Shown: one piece after another, positions 50,001-63,942 of the stretch
How the letters are laid out: every line of letters begins with the position of its first letter
Position numbering within the stretch: position 1 is the first letter of the stretch
Source of the DNA: Ecdyonurus torrentis
Taxonomy: Eukaryota; Arthropoda; Insecta; Ephemeroptera; Heptageniidae
Length of the DNA stretch: 64,000 bases
Reading direction: 5' to 3'
NCBI GenBank assembly: GCA_949318235.1
Contig: OX439129.1
Location: 25,720,595-25,784,594, forward strand
Notes under the pieces: model-generated
Database searches by the model: none
What the model saw: the letters and a program-made list of their open reading frames with translations, nothing else
Told to the model about the DNA's origin: nothing
Program-made: the position numbers and the translations under genes

Positions 50001-51942
50001 GGACAACTTCATATATATATTATAATAATATGTGTACGTGCAAATGTAATTTCATGGCCACGCAAGCATGAACTATATTATTACACTGCAAATAATTTTG
50101 AAGTTTTGCTCCTGTTTTCAAATGTAATTATATCTTATTATACTGCGATTTATCTAATCATCCTTGTATATTGTTTACGTGTGCAGTACATGACGTGTTA
50201 TGATGTGACTCATTGGTCATAGTAAGAGGTGCAAGTAGCGGTGTGATGATGAAGGATACAAAACGGAAAGGTAAATTAGCGTTGGCGAAATCCAAAACCA
50301 CGTCATTTACGTAGCTTCAAAACGTCATATTTTTCATCTTGACATTTTCCATTATGTTGCAACATTAGTACACTACACAATCCCTCATTATGTTACACGT
50401 TGCGTGAAAAGTATCCAATGTGCAAGTCTGAAATATTACAGTGTGGGGGTGTATGTTTTTAAAAAGTTGTCGTGTCATTATTACCAAAACTGGTGCAAGA
50501 ATACAGCTGTAAATTGTGTTGGAATTGTATAGGGTATGATACTGTGTATGTACGTACACCCACTTACAATTAACTTAATGAAGTTAAGTTCAATTTATAT
50601 AAAATTTTACTTTTTTGATTTTGATAAAAAATGTGACTTTTTGTTTTTATATAAAGTATATATTATAGTGGAGTATTTTTATGTTTGCGTCTGTTCAGTA
50701 ATGGGATAATAAAATTTATAACGCCTTTAATATTATCGTGCGTGTCCAGTCAAACTCATTTCTAGATATTTCACAATGAAACTGTGTCAATAAAATTATG
50801 AAGGATGACGAAAAATATTACTGTTTTATTAGGAAAAAAAATTTAGGTTATGGAGTGTAATATTATGTTAATTTTAATTTTTTTTCTTTCTTTTTACGGT
50901 AGCAGCTTAATCAAAATATTAATAATAATTTTTTTAAGTTTTTGGAAATTTCAATCAATATTTAACGTTATTGTTGACATAATGTGTGATATTTAAATTT
51001 GTGCTTCGTGCCACATTAATAATCCGATGGCACGCGCGACTAGAAATTTTGCTTTATTATATATTTTGATCTATAAAAATGTGACCATGAGGACCTTTTG
51101 TTGATATTTTGCTATTTTCAAACTTGGCACAGTTCCAGAAAAAGAAGAAAGGGGGAAATTAATCTTTGTGTTTCTGTGGTGTAATTTCAATAGTTCGAAT
51201 TTACATTTAACATACAGCTAGCTTAAAATCAAAATAGTCAATCAACTATACATTGTACAGTATACAAAGTTGTACGTAGACTTATATATAATACAGTACA
51301 TGAGGTGTGCGTGCTATTATTATAACTAAAACTATGGTACCTATCAATGAAAGTCGAAACTGTATTATTATTTATTTTTTACTATTATTATTTATTATTT
51401 TTCATTTGATTACAAATGGCTTCTTTCAAGGTATATATTTATACTTGTTCCGTACTTCTAGAACTGATATGTATATTATTTATTATTGAGCAGATAATTG
51501 TGATAATGCGCGCAGTAGAGAGAGAGAATTATTTTTTGCAAATTAATTTAAAATAAACCTTGTTACAACAGAAATTTAACTTCCCTTATACTCTTAAGCC
51601 AGGAAATTATAATAATATACTCTAATTTTCAAAGAGCACTCCTACCTCGTGTCTTTTTTTTTTTTTTTTTTTTTTTTTTTTGGACCCAAAATTTATTGGG
51701 AGATTTTTATAAGGTACATGTTTTATGTTTGTGGTTATAGTTGTAGGATAATACCGTATATTGAAATATTTTGGGAGTAGCATTGAAATCGGGATGGTAA
51801 CGTTCAACTCATGTTCTGTACCTGATATATTTGTGTCATTAACCCTTTGCGTGATCGATCTTCATTTCAAAGTAGCGGGAGGTCTTGCCCTATCGAGTAT
51901 CGAAAGGGTAATTCAGGTTATGCAAAATTGTGAAATATGACT

Positions 51943-51986
<44 letters not shown>

Positions 51987-53874
51987 GTAACTATACAGAT
52001 TGAAAAAAGCAGTATAATACTCAATGATACACTTTATAATTACAACATCCCCTAATTTGCTTGAGAATTTGTGGCTTGCGCGATGACGTACAGCAGGCTG
52101 ATTCGTTGACCTGATGATGACTGCCAAGGCAGCCATGTATTGTATTTATGTCTGGAGGAGTTGAGGACGTATGTTTGCATTGGTGTGTCAGCAGTCAGCA
52201 CAGTCAGCTAGCTGCACGTCCGGCACTCATTGGTATATTATATTATTATGTAGGCTTTTTGCTATAGAAATAAGTGATTTTCATGACAACCACTGCAAGT
52301 TATCTTTTAATTGAAGTGTGTAATAATAAGGTAATTAATACATTTTATTGATAAAGTCATCATAGTTAATATACAGTTATAACTATTTTAGTGTTTTAGT
52401 TCGGTGTTTAAGGATTATTTAACTATTCAATTTTATTTTTTTATTTCGTATTGGTTTTAAGACAAAAAAAAAAATAATAATAATGTTATAATTAATCAAA
52501 TATTAAGGGAATTTTTCCCCCTGCTTTTTAATATAGTGAGGCAGGCAAGCAGCTCTCATGTTTGAACAATGAACTATTTACTTGTGGTCGATGGTTAGAT
52601 TGTATAGTATCGCGTGCAATGCTCGGACGTGTTATCGGCCACCCAATGTGTGACGTGCTTACTAGGCCACGTGGAATACAATTGAGAGCTGAATATAATA
52701 TTAAATCTCCTTTCTCAACCCCCTGGATGTCGTGACCGTATGAAACTAAATTGTGCTATAGGCTAAATGAATACTATCATAAATTAAATTTAAATATTCA
52801 ATTATTGATTGTTAATGATTCCGTGCCACTTGTATTGATTTTGATTAATGTGATGAACACCTTTTTTTTTTTTTTTTGCACGGTGATATCTTAACAATGG
52901 CATTGCCTAATACAGATGCAATAGACTGGAGAGGAAACAGACCTACCTTTTCATTATTTTTAAAACATTATTATTTACTTTTTATTGGAGAACCTTGGGT
53001 TCCGTCATAATCGCGACTTGTAAGGCGGCTCGAGGCCAGTCGCGATTTGATGCTTCCTTCCCGATCGTCTTACCGAATATTCTGCTGAATTCATCATAAG
53101 TACATCTTTATACCACCCGCTTATGTGTGGGCTGTATTAGGATGAGCTTGCGTGATGAAATTTTATCGTACTTTTAATAATTGAATTAAAGTGTTCCCAC
53201 AGCAACACTTTTTCTTTTCATGAGCACGCCGCTTAGAGAGTAATTTTATTCTGAGTAATCAAAACCACGTGGAAGAGTAATTACTTTTCATTAATTCAAG
53301 TTAAAGCAATATAAATTATACACTAATCTTTCTCAATTACACTCCGGTATAATAAACATTTAATTTTATTACCAATTTTTATATAACATTAAAAAATAGA
53401 GGTTAAATATACAGATTCACTGACATATAATTTTAAAGTTTTATTATTAACTTTTGTTATTGATTGAAAGTAATAAAGTATGGGAAATTGAAGTGTAATT
53501 ATCGTCTAGCTAAATGTTTATTTATTAAATTATATTATTTGTCTTTTGATGTTGGATGTTCACGGTATAGAATTAGGTTTATATTCCCTAGAGATGTTTC
53601 TATGTGAACAATGGGCAGTCGGGAGAGTGATGTATGTTTATTATTGGAGAGATCGAAGTCGGTACAGCACATAGTCTCTTGTGATGTAAACACTGAGGGA
53701 CTGACTACCTGTCGGTCTCGAGGGGTACGATACACTTGTGCCTCCAGTGCGCACGAGCCGCCCGCCGAGCTAAAATTACCACTTGGCAACTACGTCTCGT
53801 GGTCTACTAAAGATTGTATTGAACTAACGTCCAATTTATAATCTGTTACAGTAGCAAGAGTTCCCCGATAAACC

Positions 53875-56089
53875 ATGGTGGACTACTACCGCGTGCTGGA
53901 GCTGCAACGCACAGCCACTACAGCTGAAATAAAGAAGTCGTAAGTATATTATTCTTCTTTGTATAATTAAGTGTTAATTAAAAACGTCGCTTCCTATGTA
54001 CAACATCCTATATTATCTTTGACAAGTGTTAGCAAATTATGACATGCTTCGTTAAATCTAGTGTAAAATTCCCAAGCAAATATTACGAGACTGCGTAGAT
54101 TGTTTACTTTTCAGGTCTCTCCTGTATAATAAAATCTCGCGTGTGGTAATACAATTTTTCTATTATATTCTTTACGTGGTGAGGGATATTGATCATTTAG
54201 AATTAGGTAACGCTTTAGTTTATTGAAAAACCTGATTCGTGTCCTTTTTTTTTTTTTTTTTTTTTTTTTTTCAATATTATAAGTCCTTTCATAATTTGTC
54301 GTGGAGCCATAATTAAAGGTTATACTTAAATCTGAGTCGCGTTTTTGTGTATTGTACAGTACAGCATCATTGATGATTGAATTTCTGTGTACATAAAGAG
54401 CGGTTTTTAATCGTCTCCCCTATGTATGTATGAGGAGGTTTAAATCCCCGAGCAATCATCTCCCCCTAGCACTTATGTTGTGTCAGACATATCCAACTTG
54501 CATAACACATGAGCTATCTATCTTTCCCTTCCTACTCACCTCACTGGCTGCTCGGTCTGTGCACATTGAGTGGGTTGGTATATGGAGATAAAGGAACCTG
54601 CTTACATTGCAAGTGCATGCTGTCTTTGTCTGGTGGTTATAAGGCGGGGTTGGTGGACAAAAGACGACGGTGTTCTTTCTCATCGGCATATATAAGAGAT
54701 ACAAGTCACGTCTTATATACATACACAATGCTAGTCTCTCAAGCCATTCGAGCACCACTGCGGTACGTTGTATCCGCATCGATCTTATATCAATATCAAT
54801 TCCTTTCCTAGTCCTTGACATTACTAAAAGGCGATAACCCTTTAAAACAATATAATATATTAAATCACAATCCAATTAATATTGTCAAAGTAATTAAGGT
54901 CGTTATACTGTTTTTGTTTTTCGAATCAACTTGCTCGATCGAATTAATTTTATACAGCTGTTCGTGATATACTAATGCATATATAATTACAATTGTTGTG
55001 CTTAAGAAAACGAGATGCTTACTTGGTTCCTTAATGTTATGTTATTTTTTCGTTTTCATTCATGTCAAGTGTTATGGAGTAATTATTATTATCTATATTA
55101 ATGTACCGTTTGAGCAACATAAGAAACGTAGAAGAAAAATGTGTATTGCTATTTTAAATAATGCAATTTTTTTTTCAAAGTTGTTTTCGTTGCTTTGTTA
55201 CTACTATTCGAAAAAGTAATAATGTTTAAGAGAGTAGGTGACCGACTGATATATAGCAAACTAGACGGTCGCGAATTATAATATTAAACAAAGTAAAGAA
55301 GAAATGGTACTAAAAAGTTTAGCTACGTCAAGCATGTGAAAACACGATCAAATATTATTCCACTTACATTGCAAATGTGGAAATTCAAATTTTAGTCAAA
55401 TTAGAAACTTTTTTAAAATTAATTATATCATTAAAACTTTTTTTCGGAACAATAACAAACAAAATAATAATAATAAATTGACTTGATTTCATTTGAAAAC
55501 TATAGTGTTTGTTTTGCTGGAAATAAATAATGCATACAAAGAATTATTGTGAAAATATAGTTCCTCTTTTAACGATTTCCGGTCCAAGTCGGTCACCCTC
55601 TTCGTTAATTTTAAACTATTGATATTTTACGGGTTAACTTGTATCTCTGAAATTTAAAAGTTTGCTTTCTTCATTTTTGATGTCATTTAAAATTCAGTGG
55701 TAACTACATCTATGATAAAAATGTCAGGACACATTATCATCAGGCAAGGAAAAAGAAAGGGGGAGAAATGAAATTAACACGAAGCTTTGTGGGAGTAAAA
55801 TTAAGGGTTAACCTCAGTCCTCTGACGCCCCCTTCAAAAAATAATAATAAAAAAAAAAATCAATTCTAATCATATGCAAATTTTAACCCTAATTATCGCT
55901 TATCTCAACGTTAACTTGAATATTTTAATAACTCGAGCTCGTAAATAATCCCTAAAAATTTAAATTAAGTTGAGCTATTTTTTGATATAATATTTTGATT
56001 TTTCCAGGACTGAGGCAAACCTTTAAAAATTACATCGTAATACTGTGACCCCTACCCCATTTTTTATTATTTTTTTATTATTATTATAA

Positions 56090-56167
<78 letters not shown>

Positions 56168-59100
56168 TATTTGAATTGAAGTTACCTTATTCTTATTCCA
56201 TAATAATGTTCTTACATATCGCTGCAATAAGTAAAAATAATAAACTCCGCCATAATAACTTTTAATCAAAGAATCACCTCATAGTGGATCATTTTCAAAC
56301 GTAACTCTTTCTTGTGATCTCGTAATACATTACTCAAAAGCATGGAATGCTACTTAAAACACGATTTGTTTGTTCACTTCCGCCTTTTCAACTATACAAT
56401 ATTATACTTTTTCATGCCGTATTGCAATGACTTGCAAATATGCATACAAATAGAAAATAAAATATTAAATAACCATAATGCTTAGCTGCTGAAACCTTAG
56501 GAAATAGTATTAGTAGATGAAGCTCTATAATAGCACACGATATATTATTATTATTATAGTTTTACGAATTAGTAAGGGCCCATCATGATACATTAACAAT
56601 TTTACTAAACAAATTTAAAAAAACAAAAACATTTTCTATGTTAATTTGTGATGGTTGTCTTTTAGATACCGCGCGATCTCTTTTATATTATTATTTATTG
56701 TTTTAGTTGCTTTAAAGAGGTTAGTTATTTTGAAGATGTGTTTGATATTTTAAACAAAGGAAAGCTAGGTAAATATTTATAAATTGTTGTTAATTTAGTG
56801 CGAAAATATGTTTACATAAAATTAGTTTTATATGAGATATTTAATAATAATTAAAAAATAATAATAATAAAAAAATAAAAGCTTTTCAGGGTGTGCTCGT
56901 GCAAAACTATGACTCGGTTTGCACGTTGCCACATAATTAATTTATAGTGATGATTAAACTGGTATAACTCAAAGATAAATTTTACTTTCTAATTGAAATT
57001 TATCCATCGCTAATGTGTTAAAAGATTTGATAGCGATTGATGTACATAGAAAAAAAAAGTAAAAAAAAAAAAAGCGAGTAAAACAATGTTTTGTATATAT
57101 GTGTGATGTTCTCACTTGGAGTTCTTTATAAGAATAAACACATGTTGTGCCAACATTTGGCCTGCTCTGGCATGTAGTCAAAACACAAGCAAGTATTTTG
57201 CTTACTCATTCTTAAAATTATCTACTTTAATGAGCGATCTTTTATATCTCACTAGATTAGACGTTATTTTTACACATTTTAATTGATGAAATCTTCTTTA
57301 TAGTGCTGTAATACGTTACCTAGGATATGCAAACGTAAATACTGACAACTTTTGCTGTTTATTAATTTTTTTACTTAGATCACAATAAAAGGAAGTGTGT
57401 TGTATGCTTTTTTTTTTAATTATCTTCCTCTTTTTTATGTAATTATTACTTTGTTTTTAAATATATTTATTATTATGTTACAGATATAGAAAATTGGCAT
57501 TAAAATGGCATCCAGACAAGAACCCCAACAACATGGACGAAGCAACAAAGAAATTCAAGGAGATCTCAGAGGCATATGAGGTGTTGTCTGACGGTAAGTT
57601 GATCGCCCTTGTGAGCCTGCTGCCCCCCACACACAAGCTGCACAAGCAAGCAGGGGTTGGGCGCTGGCTGCCAGGGTTGAGTGTGTTGTTGTGGTGCGCG
57701 CTACTAGCTCACAGCTGACTGCTCATGTATTCTCTCCAGAAGCAAAGCGGCGAGTTTATGACCAACGACAGAGGATCAACAGCAGTTCCAGGCCCACTCG
57801 CAACTTCAACAGCTACAATCCCAGAAGCTTTTTTGAGTCGCCTTTCCATCGTTTCTTTGGTACTTTCTTACCCTTCAGTGAAAGGAGTTGTTGATACACC
57901 TGCTTGTTGCAGATTTCTGCCCTTTACTAACTTTAAAACTGTGCTTTTTGTATTCCTATGTAGGTAGTACAAGCCATATGGAGTACAAAGAGCACATTAC
58001 GCTGCTATGTTGTGTCGAGTGTGAAATTTCAGTAATCACAGAGATGGACCAATTAACTACCATTGTTTACATACAAATCTTGCATCAGCCTGTTGTTTTC
58101 CTATTGTTAATTAAGTTTTTATTCATATTAACATTTTTTATCTCTGTGTTATTTGAAATTGATTGGGACTGCTTTGTTTTAAATTGGTGATTTGTTGTAT
58201 TGAGGTTTTTCTTTGTCAAATGAGTTATTGTCAATGAGGTCTTTCAATAGATTTTTCAAAATCTTTGCTTTGCAGTATTTAATTTATTTATTTAAAATTA
58301 CACTATTTAAAGATCTCAACTAATATTTTATTTGCAAATTCATCAAAGACTCTTGAATGGTTTCCACAGTGATTTTTCTCCTCAAAAGTGCATGGATAGT
58401 GAGCATTGTTGTAGAGAGTTTATTATTGTTACTTAACAGCCTCCTAGCATCAGCAGCTGCTATGCAGATAACGTCCATGTTGCTTGACTTACCCACACAG
58501 TAACCGCCCTCATCGTGGGTCAGCCTCTGCAAATATGGCTTGGGGCAGACATCAAAGTTAAACTCCTTGATTTAATCTGGAATACAATTTTACTTGGCAC
58601 CTGAGACCAAGATGTCTTAAAATTATTGATAAAAATAGTTTTTTTTGTTTGCTTTAATTAACCAGAATTAAAAACATTTTACACTGCTCATTTAATCATC
58701 ATTATTGAAATGCTTTTTAATCATGCACTAACAGTAATATGCCTTATCGGAAACAATAAAATTAGTTACTTTACATGGAACTTAAATTTTATACTTATAT
58801 CTTTAATTGAAAGATAACTTGGTCTTACTTGCCCTTTCTTTTACTGTTGATACTACTGTGTATTCAGTGTAGCAGCAAATGAGGGCAGTGGGATTTATGG
58901 GTGGGTAGTGCCATAGGTTGCTGCTCACACTCCCTTCACTTTTCAAAAAGCTGGGTGTACATACACAGTGGTGAGGGACCTTGCTCTTGCTCAGACACGC
59001 TTATCTCCTTACAGAAAAGAAACGCCGAACGTATGACCAGTATGGAAAAGAGGGTCTGGCCAATGGCAGCTCTCCGCGTAGAAGCAGATTTGATGACGAT

Positions 59101-60450
59101 TTTGGATTTGGCTATCCTAACTTCACCTTCAGAGACCCTGAAGATGTGTTCAGAGAATTCTTCGGATATTCGTTTCAAAATTTCTTCGCAGGTATGTACA
59201 CTTGTAACATAGCAACTAGCAACATAATAATTTATTGCTGCTTTATTATTATTTTTTGTATTATTATTATTAACATTACCAAGAAGTGATGTTGTTGTTG
59301 ATTCATTTGTAAAATTTTCTAAAGTAAAAGCATAATAGTAGCAGCTGTGTTGTTGTATTTATTGTTTGTTAAATATTGTTGTTAACTGTGTTATAGTATT
59401 TAAAAATATATTGATTTGCAATTCCAAAAGTTATTTACAATAGACACTCTAATTTACAATATTTGTTATACATAGTTAAGGTGTTTTCACACATATCCTG
59501 ATATTTTGCATAACAATTTGCATAAAAAAATTCAAGAAAGCCTATATAAGTACAAGGGTGTAGTTATGTAAATTGTTATGGAGAAGAAAAAAAAATGTGA
59601 AAACTTTGCATACCTCCATAATTTGCAACTAGTCAACCTCTATTATTTTAAGTGACAATCACATTAACAAAGTCAACTAACTGGCTGCAACTTATTATGC
59701 ATTACATACATTTTTGTCTTACATGCTCTTGTCTTATCTTTGCAGGGGGCATGAATCCCCAAGGCAGATCTAGATCACAGAACAGTCTGAGTTCTCAGTT
59801 CTTTGATCCCTTTGGATTTGGATTTGGTATGGGAGGCATGAGCATGTCTCCGTTTGATGACTTAATGGGTCATGGCGGTGGCTTTACTTCATTCTCCAGC
59901 CTCAATGGCAGCTTCAACACTGGAAGCCAGGGAGCCCCACGAGTCAGAAAAAGCACTACTCATACCACACGCTTCATGAACAATAAGAAGATCTCCACCA
60001 CAAAGTAAGTTTATTGTTAGGAGTAATTCTGGAACTATAATCTCAGGCTCCAGATACACAGTGATAACATTAATTTCCATCATTTACTTTTTGCCTTTTT
60101 TTATTATTATTATTTTTTTTTTTTCCACCCGTTAATTTTGTCTTTTGATTTTTCTTTAAAAATATGGCAAAAATAAATCTCGTATTAAGTTTAACGTTTG
60201 TATGCCAAGGCTAAAAGAGTTACAACATAGACATTAGACAAAGTTAAATGTGTTATCAGTACTGCTTATCAGACTATAAACTTGCATAAAAAGTTACGTA
60301 AATATTAATTTTTAAGTTTGAAATAAAACAAATGTAAATTTATTTTGCAGGGTGACAGAGAATGGCAAGGAAACCGTTCTTGTCTACGAGAACGACGTAC
60401 TCAAATCAAAGACTGTTAATGGAGTTCCACAGTCCATCACATACAGCTAA
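53875..60450 (+). CDS. DNAJB6: DNAJB6-type Hsp40 co-chaperone
   Basis: Coding exons 53875-53939, 57484-57593, then 59015-59191 (or 57740-57859), 59746-60004, 60351-60450. With the 59015 exon the protein is 236 aa; with the 57740 exon, 217 aa. [11 protein letters not shown] opens a J domain with the HPD motif in [10 protein letters not shown], which stimulates Hsp70 ATPase. A phenylalanine-rich, glycine-containing stretch follows ([13 protein letters not shown]), then GF/M-rich sequence, a short serine/threonine-rich segment, and the terminal [13 protein letters not shown] domain. Layout and length fit the short DNAJB6b form, which restrains amyloid aggregation. The start is firm: ATG follows an acceptor (TTACAG) by 23 nt in context ACCATGG. 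Splice phases are consistent in both forms. DNAJB2/B7/B8-like paralogues are less likely. Confidence 0.9.
54100..57483 (+). other. Intron of DNAJB6-type gene
   Basis: Contains a T-run (54246-54270), a long (TA)n run at 56092-56164 and AT-rich filler. The 130-aa and 100-aa ORFs on opposite strands near 54500-54870 are not recognisable proteins. Confidence 0.5.
56092..56164. repeat. (TA)n microsatellite
   Basis: About 70 bp of perfect TA dinucleotide in the DNAJB6 intron. Confidence 0.95.
57740..57859 (+). CDS. DNAJB6: Alternative DNAJB6 exon 3a
   Basis: A 120-nt open exon with acceptor CTCCAG and donor G/GTACTT, entering and leaving in phase 1 exactly like exon 59015-59191. It encodes [18 protein letters not shown] and ends SPFHRFFG. 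It supplies its own J-domain helix IV (KRRVYDQ) but lacks the YGKEGL and [11 protein letters not shown] segments. The preceding intron is only 146 bp and unusually GC-rich. The donor is weaker than that of the other version. Confidence 0.75.
59015..59191 (+). CDS. DNAJB6: Alternative DNAJB6 exon 3b (canonical form)
   Basis: A 177-nt exon, acceptor CTTACAG, donor G/GTATGT, phase 1 at both ends. It encodes [15 protein letters not shown], then an acidic/FG stretch and [15 protein letters not shown], the form matching vertebrate DNAJB6. Joined to the 57593 donor it restores the standard J domain and G/F linker. Confidence 0.85.
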
Positions 60451-61319
60451 ACCAGCATTCCACTTCTTGTTTGAGCAAGTTACCTTGGTGCTGTGGTGTG
60501 CTTGCTTCACACAAGCAGAGACAATTTTGAAGTGCAACACTACACCAAGTATATATTTTTTTCTCTCTCTTTCTCTCACTCATCTAATTTTATTCCTCTG
60601 TGTGCTTCTCCTTTAGTGTGAAAATAAATAATTAAAACAAAAAATAATAGTGAAGCAGGTAAATTACACAATTCTTACTAAAAAAAAAAAAACTCAAAAT
60701 TTTACATTGTTTGGATTTTTTTTTCTTTATTTTTATAATATCATACCTAGCTGCTAATAAATTTATTAATAAAATCATCATGTGATAAAATTACATATTG
60801 AATCTAATGCTTTATAGTTAAACTCTATTTAGGACAATATATATAATTACTGAAAAGTTATTTATGATTAAATTCAACAAAATGTGTGTATTTATAGTTA
60901 TATTCATCTCATATAATACAAAATTGGGAGGTTGTAGAGAGTGTTAATAAACACACCTGACAAGCAATACTGTATTTTTGTTCATGCTGATGTGTAAATT
61001 TAAGTTACAAAAGTCTTTCACTTCCTGTGCCACTAGAAGCACTTCTGGCTACTCACAAAGTACAGAAATGCTATCTCAAACGATTTACCAGGTTGTATTT
61101 TATGTTCTTCAGTACATCGACAATGATAAGATTAGCATGATTTTTCTTTACAATAAAGTAAAGGCACAAAAATGCCTTCATCCGTAAAGTAAAATACTTT
61201 GTTGAGAAAAAAGGAATGTATAAAATATACGACATCAAGTTGATATTTTAACAATTTTAAATTTTTCTTATTTGATTAAAAAAAAAAGTAGATTAAATAT
61301 TTTGTTTTTGTGTCGTTTT

Positions 61320-61350
<31 letters not shown>

Positions 61351-63513
61351 TTATTATTAGGCTATATATATATTTTTTTTTTAATGGTCAATTGTATCAA
61401 GAACCTCTGTATTTAAATGTTTTTGTCGGGGAAAATATACTGTCAGCTAACACATAAAAATTACAAAAAAAAAAATATATATCTTTTAACAGCATTCTGT
61501 GATATAATTTTCATGATTTGAATATTTGTTTTATTACACTGTTTTAAATATTTCATTAAAAACACACACTTTACAAACTGTAAGAAAGGAATGGGGACCA
61601 TGTAAAAATCTTTTTGTTGCGACAAAAGATAATAAAGTTTAACCCATAGCCTGATTTATTTATTATTATTTTTATTATTATTGATGCTTATTAATATAGA
61701 ATGTGTATTACTAAAGCTATGTACAGAGGTTTTTGTAAATATGTTTTTTCAACAGCTTCTCTGTCATTTTCTTTTACAACAAAAGTTTTTATCATTAAAA
61801 TGCAAGCACTTTGTTTTAATTTTTTAAGTACATAAAAGAATCAATGAATTAAAAAAATAAACCCATGTCATCAATAGTGTATAAAAATAAGTAAATGTTG
61901 CTACCCCACAATATTATAAAGTAAATAACAAAATACATTTAAATCTCTTGAAAATCAAATAAAAATAAATTGAATTGTTGTAAAAATGAATGTGTATTTT
62001 AAAAATGATATCCTAAATATAATATTATGTGCCATTTATCCTGAAAACTGTTTTTTTAACAAAAAATTATTAAAAAAAATGTTGCTTCATAGGTTGTACA
62101 CTATAAAGTTATAAATTATTCTCCTATTCAATATTTCATGATTAAAAAATATAAATTGTTATATCTAATATAATATTTAACACATTTATTTTTATCAGTT
62201 CCTTCTATACGTATTTAAGCTAGACAATTATAATTGTTATGCTTGAGGAGCTTTGAGTCTGGAACTCCCTCAGCAAAATCTATGTTAACATACCCTATTT
62301 AACATGCTTTTTTTGTGTGTGTAAATAATTTTTATTGCACTATTATGATGTGTATTATGAGGGTCAGACAAAAAATATATATTTCCTATGTGTTAATTCC
62401 ATCATGAAGCAAATTTTACATTTTCATTCCTAAAACTTAAAGTTAATATGGAAAACAAAATTAACTTGATCATATTTTATAATACGATCTAATGGTTAAT
62501 TCAATAATTGTTTTTACTTTATTCAGTGACTACTTCTTTCTTACATAACAAAAAAATAATAATAAAAAATAAGAATGTAGTTTTATTCTCCAATTTTGTG
62601 TTACCTATACTACAGGTGTAATAAATTGGTTTGCATAATAATAAAAAAAAATGTGATTACTTTTTTCAAACTTTATTTTTGTGAATAGAAAACAATAAAA
62701 AAAGGACTCATTTATTTTTGTTTTCCTGTACATATGTACGTTTAATATGGTCATTGATGATAAAAGATAATAACAAATTCAGGTATATATTGATCATATA
62801 TGTGTCGTTTATCTTTTTATTTTATAATTATATGAGGTTGTAGATTGAGTGTGTAGGTTAAAACAAAATTATTGCTAAAAGAAGTCTAAAGTGTATTATT
62901 TAGTTAAATACATGATGTATCTTCAGTGAAAATATAATGCGAGTTGTATTACTGTGTATGTTAAGTATAAGTGTTAAGGGTTCAGTGTTACATTGATGTA
63001 TTGACATTATATATATTGCCGCGCTTCTAAATGGTAAAAAAGCCATTTTCATGAACCCCGCAAGTGGTAAATAAGCACCTTTCACGTCCGTCGTGAGTGG
63101 CAAATGTCATGTGCTGTGAGCATAGCTTATTTGCCACTCGCGGCGGCCGTGAAAGGTGCTTATTTACCACTTGCGCGGTTCAGGAAAACTGTTTTTTTAC
63201 CATTTAGATGCCCAGCCAGCGATATGTATATAAATTACATATGTGCCACTTTTCTATATATATATATATATATTTGTGTGTGTGCATTTTCATAATGTGG
63301 CATATATTGTAAAATAATTAACATTGGACCTGCTTGGATAAAAAATATAAAAGTTTAAATAATAATAGAAAAATATTAAAATAAGAAAAGCTCACTTTGT
63401 AAATAGTATATCTGTAAATTAAGAACGGATTGTAAAAAATGAAATCATTTTAAATTTAAAAAATGGTTAAGAAATTTATGTTGTAAGTATGCTAAGTGCA
63501 TATATCTAATAAA
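60451..63513 (+). other. DNAJB6: 3' UTR and downstream region of DNAJB6-type gene
   Basis: No further coding sequence is visible. AATAAA hexamers occur at 60623-60628 and 63508-63513, with others between, so a short (about 180 nt) or a long (about 3 kb) 3' UTR is possible. The region is AT-rich with a T-run at 61322-61349 and one hairpin element at 63026-63207. Confidence 0.4.
63026..63207. mobile_element. 182-bp MITE-like hairpin
   Basis: The termini TCTAAATGGTAAAAAAGCC and the near-complement enclose arms of about 75 bp. GTGGTAAATAAGCACCTTTCA pairs with its complement near 63153, and GAGTGGCAAAT with ATTTGCCACTC. The loop is about 25 bp. It lies in the possible long 3' UTR, where it would form a stable RNA hairpin. 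Confidence 0.75.
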
Positions 63514-63942
63514 CTTGAACATTTATGTTGCACCTAATGATGTATTTTATTTCTTGAAATTTGTTACCTGATAAATATTACATAAATATTATATATTTGC
63601 CTTTATTCTCTATTATTATCATGCGAAAAAAGTTTTGCAACTTCCTATCAAGCTCTTCATTGCGTTGATTCAAAAATGTTAAAAAATAACAATAATGAAA
63701 TTCTAAATATAGGCCTATACATAAATTACTTCTGTAAAGTCAATGCTGTCTTAACGTTTTCAAATCATATGGTGATATCAAGGCTATTTTTTTCCGCAGC
63801 TCAATTTTAAAAACGTTGTGCTTGGTTGTAGAACTTGTGCTAATGTGCTCACCTTATGATCCATGTATTTGTACTTTACAGACCTCAGTGGAATATTACA
63901 GTTGTTTATCTAAATAAAGTACGGGTACAGTAAATTGTCAAT

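Larger units (their letters stand above)
42409..53851. other. Region without recognisable coding sequence
   Basis: Probably intron 1 of the DNAJB6-type gene if the 42.1-kb exon is real. It contains a (TC)n at 46060-46122, T-runs (47059-47086, 51653-51681, 51943-51985), and moderately GC-richer patches at 47870-48150 and 48700-49100 that could be regulatory. The 171-aa ORF at 47851-48366 contains a phenylalanine run from a T-tract and shows no recognisable domain. Confidence 0.45.
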
